Source: an uncultured bacterium
GTDB lineage: Bacteria > Verrucomicrobiota > Kiritimatiellia > RFP12 > UBA1067
DNA length: 39,739 bases
Assembly: GCA_902802945.1 (NCBI GenBank)
Contig: CADCOC010000018.1
Span: forward strand, 1 to 39,739
Direction: 5' to 3'
Below are positions 22,787-30,168 of this stretch, piece after piece (the first letter of the stretch is position 1; the number at the start of each line of letters is the position of its first letter). Below the pieces are notes generated by a model, which was not told the origin of the DNA, made no database searches, and was given only the letters and a program-made list of their open reading frames with translations. The position numbers and the translations under genes are program-made.

Positions 22787-23899
22787 CTACCGCCGTCTGG
22801 AAGGCGAGGACGCGGTCCGCGGACGCCTGGTTGCCCTTCTGGTAACGTGGGGCGGTTCCACATCTTCAACTGTGCGTGACAAGCCGATTAGGAGTCCGAG
22901 TGAGACAAACGACACCATGAGCGAGCTTCCGCCCAGCGACAGGAGCGGCAGCGGGATGCCGGTCATCGGAACTGCGTTCAACACGCCACCCACGTTCAGC
23001 AGCACCTGCACGGCAAGGCTCGCCACGAGTCCCGCTGCGAGCAATGCGCCACACGTGTTGCCCCCGCGCGCAAGGCGGTCGGAAGCCATCAGCCCGCGCA
23101 CGAAGATGACGCCGTAGAGCGCGAGTACGGCCATGCAGCCGATCACCCCCCAATCTTCCGCAAGGGCCGTGTACACGAAGTCGCTCGCCACGATGGGCAC
23201 GTTGCGCACGTCGCCCAATTTCGCACCCACGCCCCACCAGCCGCCGCTCACGACAGCCGTCAGGCCCTGGAGAGTCTGCCAGCCCGCGCCGGACGCATCC
23301 GCCAGCGGGTCGCGCCACACCGCGAGACGCGTGGCGAGGTGCCCCGTCGGCCGCGCGAACATCAGCGCCGCGCCGCCAGCCAGCACCGTGAACGCTGCAA
23401 TCCCCCAGAACCACGACGCCGCGAAAAGAATCGCCGCGCCCGCAACGGCGATCTGCGCGAGAAGCCCGAAGTCCCCGGCCGCCGCAACTGCAAGCGCCAC
23501 GGCGCCGTACCCCGCGCCCAGCTCAAGCAGGCGGCGTAGCGTGACGCATCCGTCAGACAGCGTACCCGCCGCGAACACCACCATGCATAGCTTCACGAGT
23601 TCGGACGGGTTGATCCGCCCTGGCAGGTAGAGTCCGCCCCGGTAGCGCCGCCCGAACACGAGCAATGCCGCCATGAGTGCGAGCGCGACGCCGAATGCGA
23701 TCCAGCGTCCGCGCACCACCAGCTCCGTCCGCTCGCCGGAAAACGCGAACATCGCCGCGATCCCGCACGACACTCCGAGCATGTACGGCAGAAAGAACCC
23801 GGCACCAGGCACGACCTCCGCGATGCGTATCTGCAAGAAGAAGCCAAGCGCCGCAAGTATGCCCACCGCCGCCAGCATCCATCTATCGCGCCCTCTCAT
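22787..23899 (-). CDS. FtsW/RodA/SpoVE (SEDS) family peptidoglycan polymerase
   Basis: A 370-residue polytopic membrane protein with about 10 hydrophobic segments. SEDS proteins polymerise lipid II into glycan strands with a partner class B PBP. Diagnostic regions are GGLYLPGRINPSELVKLCMV, SGGWWGVGAKLGDVRNVPIVASDFVYTALAEDWGVIGC, and the C-terminal GVLNAVPMTGIPLPLLSLGGSSLM. The ATG at 23899 overlaps the PBP stop by 4 bp, so the pair is co-translated, as in pbpA-rodA or mrdAB arrangements. The cytosolic tail is Arg-rich (RRATRRPRTASSPSRRR). Whether it serves division or elongation cannot be told, so I leave the symbol empty. Confidence 0.92.
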   Translation of the reverse strand: MRGRDRWMLAAVGILAALGFFLQIRIAEVVPGAGFFLPYMLGVSCGIAAMFAFSGERTELVVRGRWIAFGVALALMAALLVFGRRYRGGLYLPGRINPSELVKLCMVVFAAGTLSDGCVTLRRLLELGAGYGAVALAVAAAGDFGLLAQIAVAGAAILFAASWFWGIAAFTVLAGGAALMFARPTGHLATRLAVWRDPLADASGAGWQTLQGLTAVVSGGWWGVGAKLGDVRNVPIVASDFVYTALAEDWGVIGCMAVLALYGVIFVRGLMASDRLARGGNTCGALLAAGLVASLAVQVLLNVGGVLNAVPMTGIPLPLLSLGGSSLMVSFVSLGLLIGLSRTVEDVEPPHVTRRATRRPRTASSPSRRR

Positions 23900-25131
23900 T
23901 TGAAATACCCCAAACTCCGCGCTTCGATGAGAATCTCGCGGGCGACGGGCGCAGCCGCCTTCGCACCGAATCCGCCACCTTCCACCAACACGGTCACGAC
24001 AAGGCGCGGCGACGACTCTGGGGCGAAGCATGTGAACCAGGCGTGGTCCGCGCCCTTCCCCGTCTGCGCCGTACCAGTCTTGCCGCAAACGTCGAGACCG
24101 GGGACGTCGCACACGCGTCCCGTGCCACGCCGCACCGCCGCGCGCATCATCTTCTTCACGCGCTGCGAGGCCGCAAGCGTGAAAGGACGCGCCCGCAGCG
24201 TCGGCTTCGCCGTCTCGGAGAGCGTCGGCGCGAGTATCAAGCCGTCATCCGCTATGGCCGCCGTCATGAGCGCCACTGCAAGCGGCGTGAGCTGAAGCGC
24301 GCCCTGTCCGATCGCGACTTGCGCAAGTGCCGCATCGGACAATCCCTCCGGCACTCCGCCACCCGCGCCCGTGAGCGAGATCGTGCCCGCCGGCAGCACC
24401 GTGGCGGAGTCCCGCAGACGTGCGGACGCGACCGCGTTGTCAAACCGCTCCGCGCCAAGCGTGAATCCAAGCTGGGCGAAGTAGGTGTTGGCGGAATGGA
24501 CAGTCGCCTCCCCCATTCCAATACGCCCGAAGCCCTTCCACGTTGTTTTCCGCCGCGCGAACTCGGCCGCCTGGACATCGCGGATTCGCGGCGTAGATCT
24601 ATTGGGACGCCACCCCGCCGCCGGACACTCGAACACGGGATCGACGTCAGCCGAAAGCGCCGCAGCAGCCATGAAGACCTTGAATGTCGAGCCTGGTGGG
24701 TAAAGACCGTTGAGCGCGCGATTGAGGTATGCCGCGTGTGGAGCGCTCACGAGTGCGCGAATGCGTCCCGTCGTAGGTTCAAGCGCCACGAGCGCGCCGT
24801 GCTTCCCCGCCATCAGCGACTCCGCCTTTTCCTGCAGGTCGGCGTCAATTGTCAACTTCACAGGCGCGCCTGACGCGAGCTGGAGTTCGTCCAGGACCTT
24901 CTGGAACGTGGAACCCTCCTCCGCGATGGAGAGCTGCTGTCCGTAGCGATCAAGCGACGAGCCGCGTTCGGGGATCACCTCGTCCGCATTGGCGCGCTGG
25001 TTGTTCCGCCGCATGAAACGCACGAAGCGCGGGTCGCGCGGAGCGCGCGAAATCCACAGCGCGTGGGCGACCGCCAGCGCGGCCAGCGCGGCGACGAACA
25101 CAACTGCGGAGGTTACGAGCCGCGCCCTCAT
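23896..25131 (-). CDS. Class B penicillin-binding protein (transpeptidase), short form
   Basis: A 411-residue peptidoglycan transpeptidase with one N-terminal membrane anchor (residues 5-27). The penicillin-binding motifs are SxxK STFK (Ser148-Lys151 in YPPGSTFKVFMAA), SxN SAN (213-215) and KTG (351-353 in CGKTGTAQT). It begins its extracellular part with RRNNQRANADEVIPERGSSLDRYGQ, the usual PBP2/FtsI entry, but the pedestal domain is much reduced: class B PBPs are commonly 480-700 residues. The ATG at 25131 is preferred; an extension to 25161 would need TTG. It is coupled to the SEDS gene downstream and lies 16 bp after queE. Confidence 0.92.
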   Translation of the reverse strand: MRARLVTSAVVFVAALAALAVAHALWISRAPRDPRFVRFMRRNNQRANADEVIPERGSSLDRYGQQLSIAEEGSTFQKVLDELQLASGAPVKLTIDADLQEKAESLMAGKHGALVALEPTTGRIRALVSAPHAAYLNRALNGLYPPGSTFKVFMAAAALSADVDPVFECPAAGWRPNRSTPRIRDVQAAEFARRKTTWKGFGRIGMGEATVHSANTYFAQLGFTLGAERFDNAVASARLRDSATVLPAGTISLTGAGGGVPEGLSDAALAQVAIGQGALQLTPLAVALMTAAIADDGLILAPTLSETAKPTLRARPFTLAASQRVKKMMRAAVRRGTGRVCDVPGLDVCGKTGTAQTGKGADHAWFTCFAPESSPRLVVTVLVEGGGFGAKAAAPVAREILIEARSLGYFK

Positions 25132-25147
25132 GGCGGGAACGCCCCCA

Positions 25148-25774
25148 TCACCGCACCCCAATCACCTTGTGCATCTGAATCGACAGTGCCCAAGGAGGAT
25201 TCGCGTCGGGCATAACCTTGTTGAGCTTCACGAGCAGGTTCAGCGCGCGGCGGTAGTGCATGCGGCCATCGGTCTCCAGTGGCGAGATGTAGTAATCAGC
25301 CGCCTTGATGCGGTTGCGCATGCTGCGGCAGAAGCCCACGATCTCGTCCGTCGTCGCCACGATCCGTACCTCGTTGGCCTCGCGGATCATGATGTTGTCC
25401 ATGTAGCGCGAGAAGTAGTCGGGTTTCGGCGACACTGAGATGTAGTCGAAAAGTTCGGCCCCCACCGGCGCGCGCACGCCGTTGGTTTCAAGCGCAACCC
25501 AGTACCCGGCGTCCTTGAGCTCGCGGACAAGCACGTCGAGGTCCTTCTGGACCGTCGGCTCTCCGCCCGTAATGATCACGCTCTTGTTGCTGTGCTCGCC
25601 AACTTTCTTCACGATTTCCTCGGCGGTGCAGGTCATGCGCTCGTCCTTGTGCGTGTCGCACCACTTGCAGGCAAGGTTGCAGCCGGAGAGGCGAACGAAC
25701 GTGGCTGGACGGCCGACGTTGCGGCCTTCTCCCTGAAGCGACGAGAAAACTGTATGGAGATGGAATATGGCCAT
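25148..25774 (-). CDS. queE: 7-carboxy-7-deazaguanine synthase
   Basis: A 208-residue radical-SAM enzyme that contracts 6-carboxy-tetrahydropterin to 7-carboxy-7-deazaguanine in queuosine and 7-deazapurine biosynthesis. The 4Fe-4S ligands are Cys32, Cys36 and Cys39 in GCNLACKWCDTH. FSSLQGEG at the N-terminus and the SAM-contacting IITGGEPT and ALETNG are typical of QueE. Length fits. It lies 2 bp after queD, so the two pathway steps are encoded together. The rest of the pathway (queC, queF, tgt) is not in this window. Confidence 0.95.
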   Translation of the reverse strand: MAIFHLHTVFSSLQGEGRNVGRPATFVRLSGCNLACKWCDTHKDERMTCTAEEIVKKVGEHSNKSVIITGGEPTVQKDLDVLVRELKDAGYWVALETNGVRAPVGAELFDYISVSPKPDYFSRYMDNIMIREANEVRIVATTDEIVGFCRSMRNRIKAADYYISPLETDGRMHYRRALNLLVKLNKVMPDANPPWALSIQMHKVIGVR

Positions 25775-25776
25775 GT

Positions 25777-26193
25777 CTAGTCCTTTGAATATTCAGCGCA
25801 GGATTCGGGGGTTTCCCAGACGCGGATGAAACGTAGCCCCGGCAGGGATGGTGCCAGGAGCGAAAAGAAATGGCGCGCGAGGTTCTCGGCCGTCGAACGG
25901 AACGGGAGCGCCGCAGTGCGCATCCCGTGCTTCTCCACGACTGCGGCGATCTCGCTTTCGCCCTGCGAGGTGCTGTCGTAGATGAACGCATGGTCGAAGT
26001 GCGCGACGATCAGCTCCTCGCCCAGTCGCTTGAGGTCCTTGAAGTCGATCACCATGTCCGCCGTGTCGTCCGGCGGCTGGGCCACGCCCACCTCCACGCG
26101 GTACGTGTGGCCATGCAGGTTCTTGCAGAGCCCCTGGTGGTTCGTGAGGATGTGCGCGGCGTCGAACTTGATGGACTTAGTCACCGTCAGCAT
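25777..26193 (-). CDS. queD: 6-carboxy-5,6,7,8-tetrahydropterin synthase
   Basis: A 138-residue PTPS-family enzyme that converts dihydroneopterin triphosphate to 6-carboxy-tetrahydropterin, the substrate of QueE. Zinc ligands His14 (FDAAHIL), His27 and His29 (NLHGHTYRVEV), and the catalytic Cys23 (GLCKNLHGH) are present, followed by MVIDFKDLKRL, LDH-type FDHAFIYD and the terminal RVWETPESCAEY. The ATG at 26193 has a GGAGGG ribosome site and overlaps trmB by 17 bp; the longer upstream frame is a read-through of trmB. Confidence 0.95.
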   Translation of the reverse strand: MLTVTKSIKFDAAHILTNHQGLCKNLHGHTYRVEVGVAQPPDDTADMVIDFKDLKRLGEELIVAHFDHAFIYDSTSQGESEIAAVVEKHGMRTAALPFRSTAENLARHFFSLLAPSLPGLRFIRVWETPESCAEYSKD

Positions 26194-26878
26194 GTTCTTC
26201 CCTCCATTCCTTGCCGCGGCTCTCGCGGCGCACCACTCCCTCGCGCGGCTCGTCTTCGGGTGCAATCGTGAGCGGCGCGAGCGGCGCGTCGTCCGCCTCC
26301 AGCGCCTCCCACGCCGCCGCGTGGATGGGCAGACCCTGCCCGCGGAACATCGTCTCGAATTCGGTCCACTCCTCCGGCCCGCGCTCCATCGGATCCACGC
26401 GGCGGAACCGCGCGTCCGCCGCGAAGCACTCCTCAACCACATGGTAGTACTCCTCGTGGTCGGTCGCGAACTCAAGCCGTCCGCCGATTTCGAGGCGCTT
26501 CCAGAGCGCGTTGAGGAAGAGTGGACCGAACAGCCGGTGCGAGTGGTGCTTCCGCTTCGGCCAGGGGTCGGGGAAGAACACGTACACGCGGCGCGCGTGG
26601 TGCGCGGGCAGCAGGTAGTGGAACGTGTAGAGCGCCTCAAGGCGCAGCACGTGCGCGTTCGCGAGGCCGAGGCGGCGGCACTTCGAGGCGAAGACGTTCA
26701 CGCGCTCCTTCATGCGCTCCACGCCGAGGAACTCGCAGTCCGGCATCCGCGCGGCGCGCCCCGTGAGGAAACGGCCGCGTCCGCATCCCACCTCCACCTC
26801 GAGCGGACGCGACATGTCGTAAAGCGCCGGACACTCCAGCGGCTTCGTCGGATCGACAACTGGGATGACGGCGCTCAA
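26177..26878 (-). CDS. trmB: tRNA (guanine-N7-)-methyltransferase
   Basis: A 233-residue SAM-dependent enzyme that makes m7G46 in the tRNA variable loop. SAM motif I is LEVEVGCGRGRFL (about 26-38). The family hallmark FFPDPWPKRKHHSHRL (about 101-116) and a following GGRLEFATDHEEYYH are clear. An acidic/basic C-terminal tail of about 30 residues (PEDEPREGVVRRESRG) extends beyond the usual TrmB end. The ATG at 26878 overlaps the prmC stop by 4 bp, placing it in the DUF3127-prmC-trmB-queDE operon, a set linked by translation and tRNA functions. Confidence 0.95.
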   Translation of the reverse strand: MSAVIPVVDPTKPLECPALYDMSRPLEVEVGCGRGRFLTGRAARMPDCEFLGVERMKERVNVFASKCRRLGLANAHVLRLEALYTFHYLLPAHHARRVYVFFPDPWPKRKHHSHRLFGPLFLNALWKRLEIGGRLEFATDHEEYYHVVEECFAADARFRRVDPMERGPEEWTEFETMFRGQGLPIHAAAWEALEADDAPLAPLTIAPEDEPREGVVRRESRGKEWREEHADGD

Positions 26879-27765
26879 GGCTGCCCCTCCTGCGACATCG
26901 CGTTGCCAGAAGAAAGCACTGCCGAGGCATAGCGGTCGTGACCCGCGTAGTCCTTCTCTACGCGGATGTCGTTGAAGCCCGCGTCGAAGAAGAGCTTACG
27001 CAGGGACTCGCCCTGTCCGTCGCCGATCTCGAAGAACACCCCGCCGCCGGGCTTGAGGACGTTTAGCGCATCGCCGATCAGCCGCTCGTAGAAGTCGAGT
27101 CCCGCAGGTCCTCCGTCGAGCGCGTTCATCGGCTCCCAGTCGCGGATGCGCGGGTCGAGCGCGGAGCAGTCCGCCGTGGCGATGTACGGCGGGTTGGAGA
27201 CGAGTATGTCCACCGTCTCCGGTTCGTCGAATTCGTCGAGGCCATCTGCCACCGCGAACTTCACGCGCTCGGCAAGGCCGCACCGCGCGGCGTTCTCCTG
27301 GGCAAGCGAGACGGCATCCGCCGAGATGTCGAGTCCGAGGAAGATTCCGTCCGACATCTCCTTCGCAAGCGAGAGAATGATGCAGCCGCTGCCAGTCCCC
27401 ACGTCCACCACGAACGGACGCGGCACGGCGTACTTTTTCGCGAACGCGAGGACGCGCGTGACGAGCTCCTCCGTCTCGGGACGCGGGATGAGCGCGCGGC
27501 GGTCGCACTTGAGCGTGAGCGAGCGGAAATCCCACTCGCCAAGCACGTACTGTACAGGCTCGCCTGCGGCGAGGCGTGCAATGCCGCGCCTCATGGCCTC
27601 CACGTACTTGGGATCGGGCGTCTCGTCAAGATGCGGCGAAAGAAAGCCGCGGCCGCATTTCAGCAGCCGCGCCACTAGAAGTTCCGCCGCGACCTGCGCG
27701 TCCGGAACGCCCTTCTGGACCAGGTACTCCGCGCTCAGACGGAGGATGTCCCGCCAGGCATGCAT
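26875..27765 (-). CDS. prmC: Peptide chain release factor glutamine methyltransferase
   Basis: A 296-residue SAM-dependent enzyme that methylates the GGQ glutamine of RF1/RF2. The N-terminal helical domain carries EPVQYVLGEWDFRSL. IPRPETEELV is followed by SAM motif I VDVGTGSGCI (121-129), LDISADAVSLAQENA and the catalytic NPPYI (191-195). The end GDGQGESLRKLFFDAGFNDIRVEKDYAGHDR is typical of PrmC/HemK. The start overlaps the DUF3127 stop by one base (TGATG). Confidence 0.95.
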   Translation of the reverse strand: MHAWRDILRLSAEYLVQKGVPDAQVAAELLVARLLKCGRGFLSPHLDETPDPKYVEAMRRGIARLAAGEPVQYVLGEWDFRSLTLKCDRRALIPRPETEELVTRVLAFAKKYAVPRPFVVDVGTGSGCIILSLAKEMSDGIFLGLDISADAVSLAQENAARCGLAERVKFAVADGLDEFDEPETVDILVSNPPYIATADCSALDPRIRDWEPMNALDGGPAGLDFYERLIGDALNVLKPGGGVFFEIGDGQGESLRKLFFDAGFNDIRVEKDYAGHDRYASAVLSSGNAMSQEGQP

Positions 27766-28151
27766 CAGAACGGCAGGTTGTCCGGATCGGCGCCGTCCGG
27801 GATGCTATCCGGCTCTTCGGGCGGTGCGGGCACCGGCTCCGTGGAGGTGCCGTTGCCGTTGAGTACCTCGATTTTCCAGCCTGTCAGGTCGGTGAAGTAG
27901 CGCACGCCGTTAGGTCCGTCCCACTTGCGTCCGTCGATCGTGAACTGTATTTTCACTGGATCGCCCACGTTCACGGGATCGAGCAGCGCGCAGCGGTCTT
28001 TCTTGAACGTGAACAGCACGGGATTGGGATACATGCTAGGCGAATCGGGGGGATTTCCGACGACGAGCTCACGCTTCGTGAAGCCGTTCTGACCGAACGC
28101 CTTCGTCTCGCCCTTCATCTCGACGACGCCTTTGTATTCGAATGTTACCAT
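27765..28151 (-). CDS. DUF3127 family protein with SSB-like acidic C-terminus
   Basis: A 128-residue protein. The pattern FEYKGVVEMKGETKAFG, KRELVV, VLFTFKKDRCALLDPVNVGDPVKIQFTIDGRKWDGPNG and YFTDLTGWKIE matches DUF3127, a probable OB-fold family common in Bacteroidota. Here a Pro/Glu/Asp-rich tail of about 30 residues ends PDNLPF, close to the DDLPF tip with which single-stranded DNA-binding proteins recruit partners. The inferred role is single-stranded nucleic-acid binding, untested. The ATG at 28151 is preceded by AAAGGAG; a frame extending to 28193 crosses the promoter. First gene of the operon leading to prmC. Confidence 0.8.
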   Translation of the reverse strand: MVTFEYKGVVEMKGETKAFGQNGFTKRELVVGNPPDSPSMYPNPVLFTFKKDRCALLDPVNVGDPVKIQFTIDGRKWDGPNGVRYFTDLTGWKIEVLNGNGTSTEPVPAPPEEPDSIPDGADPDNLPF

Positions 28152-28183
28152 TTCTAACTGACTCCTTTGTCCTGACGGCGCAA

Positions 28184-28212
28184 ATTGTACCAAATCCCCG
28201 CGTAAGCCGCAA
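28184..28212 (-). promoter_or_regulatory. Promoter of the DUF3127-prmC-trmB-que operon
   Basis: On the minus strand TTGCGG (28207-28212) and TACAAT (28184-28189) are 17 bp apart, with an extended TTTGG before the -10. The leader to the ATG at 28151 is about 25 nt and includes the AAAGGAG ribosome site. Confidence 0.55.
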
Positions 28213-28231
28213 GGCGGAATTGTTCCTCGGA

Positions 28232-29206
28232 TCAGCGGGAGACGGCGTCGAGGGCGGAGACCATCAGGCGGCGGGCGTGCTCGTCGCGCATCTTCGAGGT
28301 CTCGCTGCCTACGACCACCACGATTGCGCGGTGGCCGTCGCGCTTGCCGGTGAGGATGATCGAGGAGCCGCAGTACTCGGCGTAGCCGGTCTTGAGTCCG
28401 TCCACCTCGCTCTCGCCCTTCGCGTTTACGATCTTCTTCTTGTCCATGCGCAGGATGTTGTTGTGGTTTAGGAACTTGACCGGCTGCCCCTGCTTGTTCA
28501 CGATGGTCTTCATCGTGTACGTCTTAGCGCTCGTCCAGCGGTATATCTCGTTGTACTTCACGAGCGCACGAGCGAGCTTCACGAGGTCTCGCGCGGTGGA
28601 GGTGTCGTATGGCCTGCCACTGCCGTACGGCGGCGGAAAGCCGTTCGGCGTCACGAAGGATGTGCTCGTCATGCCGAGTTCCTTCGCCTTCTCGTTCATC
28701 CGCTGCACGAACGCCTGCAGGTCGCCGCACTGGATCTCGCGTCCGGCGTTACGCGCCGTCGAGTTCTCGGCGAGCAGAACGGCGGCGTCGTTCGCGCTGT
28801 GGACGAGCATCACGAAGAGCAGTTCGTCGACCGTGATCTTCATGCCGGGCTTGAGTCCGCACACGCTCGGCTTCTCGCGCGTGCATCGCACGCTGGCGGT
28901 CACCTCGTCCACGGGCGAGTACTTGAGCGCGTGCATATCCTCCAGCACCAGGAGGAGCGTCATGAGCTTCGTCACGGAGGCGGGACAGCACTTCGCGTCC
29001 GCGCGGTCCTCGAAGATCACCTTCCCGCTCGCGGCGTCCACGCTGATCGCGCCCTGGTATGGCGCGCGGCGCACGTCGCTCTTCACCTTCAAGCCGGCGA
29101 CGGCCTGCTTCTGAGGCGCGCGACGAGCCGGCCCCTTCTTCGCCTTGGGGGCGGCTACGACTGCCGCACACGCGGCCAAAACCATTAACAACATCAGCTT
29201 TTTCAT
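28232..29206 (-). CDS. D-alanyl-D-alanine carboxypeptidase (S11 family, PBP5-like)
   Basis: A 324-residue exported serine peptidase that trims the terminal D-Ala from peptidoglycan stem peptides. A signal peptide (MKKLMLLMVLAACAAVVAA) is followed by a basic linker and the catalytic domain: SxxK SVTK (Ser77-Lys80, PASVTKLMTLLLVLE), SxN SAND (Ser137, Asn139) and KTG (Lys272, DGLKTGYAEYCG). The PBP5 C-terminal beta domain and membrane-anchoring helix are absent, so the enzyme may be freely periplasmic. The ATG at 29206 has an AAGGAAG site; the frame extends in from the palindrome to 29287 without a ribosome site. Confidence 0.93.
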   Translation of the reverse strand: MKKLMLLMVLAACAAVVAAPKAKKGPARRAPQKQAVAGLKVKSDVRRAPYQGAISVDAASGKVIFEDRADAKCCPASVTKLMTLLLVLEDMHALKYSPVDEVTASVRCTREKPSVCGLKPGMKITVDELLFVMLVHSANDAAVLLAENSTARNAGREIQCGDLQAFVQRMNEKAKELGMTSTSFVTPNGFPPPYGSGRPYDTSTARDLVKLARALVKYNEIYRWTSAKTYTMKTIVNKQGQPVKFLNHNNILRMDKKKIVNAKGESEVDGLKTGYAEYCGSSIILTGKRDGHRAIVVVVGSETSKMRDEHARRLMVSALDAVSR

Positions 29207-29235
29207 TTCTGTTACTTCCTTTTGACTTCTCTTAT

Positions 29236-29336
29236 TTGCTTTCGCTACTGGGAGTTTTGGAGGTTGGGAGGCTTGGAGGATTTTCATAATCGCCTCCGAA
29301 ACTCCTAATCTCCTAATCTCCCAGCAGCGAAAGCAA
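29236..29336. repeat. 101-bp imperfect palindrome (MITE-like or intergenic hairpin)
   Basis: The outer arms TTGCTTTCGCTACTGGGAG (29236-29254) and CTCCCAGCAGCGAAAGCAA (29318-29336) match as an inverted repeat at 18 of 19 positions. The inner part is purine-rich on one side (GGAGG, GGGAGG, GGAGG) and pyrimidine-rich on the other (CTCC repeated with an 8-bp period), and can extend the stem almost to the centre. It lies between the argA-like gene and dacA. Confidence 0.7.
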
Positions 29337-29358
29337 CCAAAGTTATCCTCTTTTTCAT
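29305..29358 (-). pseudogene. Relic start of an exported protein, interrupted by the palindrome
   Basis: An ATG overlapping the argA-like stop by 4 bp opens MKKRITLVAFAAGRLGD-stop. The first 13 residues look like a signal-peptide start. The frame enters the palindrome arm and stops after 17 codons. The bases CAGAAATGAAAAAG around this ATG are repeated exactly at the dacA start (29198-29211), so this may be a former start region of dacA or of a lost gene displaced by the palindrome. Confidence 0.35.
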
Positions 29359-29876
29359 TTCTGCGCAGAGCATGGGCTGTGGGCTTTCAGATCCAGAACC
29401 ATAGCCTTTTCGGGGCAGGTAAAGGGGTTTGCGTATTTCGTGCAGTTGATGCAGCCCGTGTAGAGCTTGTACATCACCTTGTCCTTCGGCACCTCATGGA
29501 ACCCGAGCGTGCCAAAGAACTCGGGCGAGAACGTGAGGACGAGCGCGGCCGCCGGCTCGAACGCCCGCACGCGGCGCACGATCTCCTGCACGAGCGCGCG
29601 GCCCACTCCCTGACGGCGCCACGGCGCGCGCACGGCGACGGACTGTATCTCCACGGCCGTGTGGAGCGGCTCGCCGATTTCAGGAAAGATGCCGTATGTC
29701 GCGCACCCCACCATCTCGCCGTCCACCTCTGCCACCACGAAGCGGTCGATGTTCTCCACGATGTTGCCGAGCGAACGCGGCACAAGGCGGTCGCGGTGCA
29801 GGTGGATGAGCGCGAATATGCGCTCGGCGTCCACAAGCCGCGCCGTCCGGAGTGCCGTCATGGGCTTTTGCTTCAT
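29355..29876 (-). CDS. GNAT acetyltransferase, short ArgA-type (amino-acid N-acetyltransferase)
   Basis: A 173-residue GNAT enzyme. The pattern ARLVDAERIFALI, LVPRSLGNIVENIDRFVVAEVDGEMVGCATY, EIQSVAVRAPWRRQGVGRALV (acetyl-CoA loop at 87-92), LTFSPEFFGTLGFHEVPKDKV and a Cys-bearing tail (GCINCTKYANPFTCPEKAM) follows short N-acetylglutamate synthases, whose tail reads LPxKVWxDCxxCPxxxxCDE. The likely reaction is acetylation of glutamate, the first step of arginine synthesis. That is a family inference; the tail is changed relative to typical ArgA. The preferred start is ATG 29876 (MKQKPMTALR). A 9-codon upstream frame ends on it with an ATGA overlap. Confidence 0.75.
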   Translation of the reverse strand: MKQKPMTALRTARLVDAERIFALIHLHRDRLVPRSLGNIVENIDRFVVAEVDGEMVGCATYGIFPEIGEPLHTAVEIQSVAVRAPWRRQGVGRALVQEIVRRVRAFEPAAALVLTFSPEFFGTLGFHEVPKDKVMYKLYTGCINCTKYANPFTCPEKAMVLDLKAHSPCSAQK

Positions 29877-29902
29877 TCTTTCATTCCTCGCTGCAGGTTC
29901 AT
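29873..29902 (-). other. Upstream mini-ORF of the argA-like gene
   Basis: ATG at 29902 opens a nine-codon frame (MNLQRGMKE) whose TGA overlaps the argA-like ATG as ATGA. The -10 TATACT lies at 29912-29917, 9 nt before this ATG, so the mini-ORF start would sit at or near the mRNA 5' end. It may couple translation into the gene, or may be chance. Confidence 0.3.
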
Positions 29903-29911
29903 GCGGCGACA

Positions 29912-29917
29912 AGTATA
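29912..29917 (-). promoter_or_regulatory. Promoter -10 box of the argA-like gene
   Basis: On the minus strand ATGGTATACT gives TATACT with the same extended GG seen before the M18 gene. There is no clear -35. Confidence 0.5.
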
Positions 29918-29981
29918 CCATGTTTACGGCGGCAGCGGGAAAAAATATTATGGCGGGCGCGTCGGGAAACGCGTTTTGTGC

Positions 29982-29987
29982 TATACT
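29982..29987 (+). promoter_or_regulatory. Promoter -10 box of the Tad/Flp pilus cluster
   Basis: AAACGCGTTTTGTGCTATACT ends in TATACT, 9 nt before the first pilin ATG at 29997. No ribosome site lies between. The stretch resembles that before the HTH-EIIA gene (AAACGCCTTTTGTGGTAGAAT at 37259-37279). Confidence 0.5.
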
Positions 29988-29996
29988 ATTCCCCAC

Positions 29997-30155
29997 ATGG
30001 CAAAGCGTAGATACAAATCCGGCCAGACGGCGGTCGAATACATCATCGTGTTCGCCGTCCTGCTGGGCGTCGTCGCGGCCCTGGCGTGTTTCGTCCGGGC
30101 TGCGCGGTCGTCCGCCGCACGCACAACTACGCTGGTGACATGCGAGTACCCGTAA
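29997..30155 (+). CDS. Flp-type pilin-like protein, small
   Basis: A 52-residue prepilin-like protein. A basic leader MAKRRYKSG is followed by QTAVEYIIVFAVLLGVVAALACFV. Gly then Q-T-A-V-E-Y is the class III (Flp/Tad) prepilin peptidase site, with Glu at +5 and a hydrophobic helix after it. The mature part is very short and Ala/Arg-rich, ending TTTLVTCEYP. The start is near the inferred transcription start without a ribosome site. It is followed 13 bp later by a second, more usual Flp pilin. It may be a minor pilin or a structural subunit of the Tad pilus. Confidence 0.75.
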   Translation: MAKRRYKSGQTAVEYIIVFAVLLGVVAALACFVRAARSSAARTTTLVTCEYP

Positions 30156-30168
30156 AAGGAGGCATACG

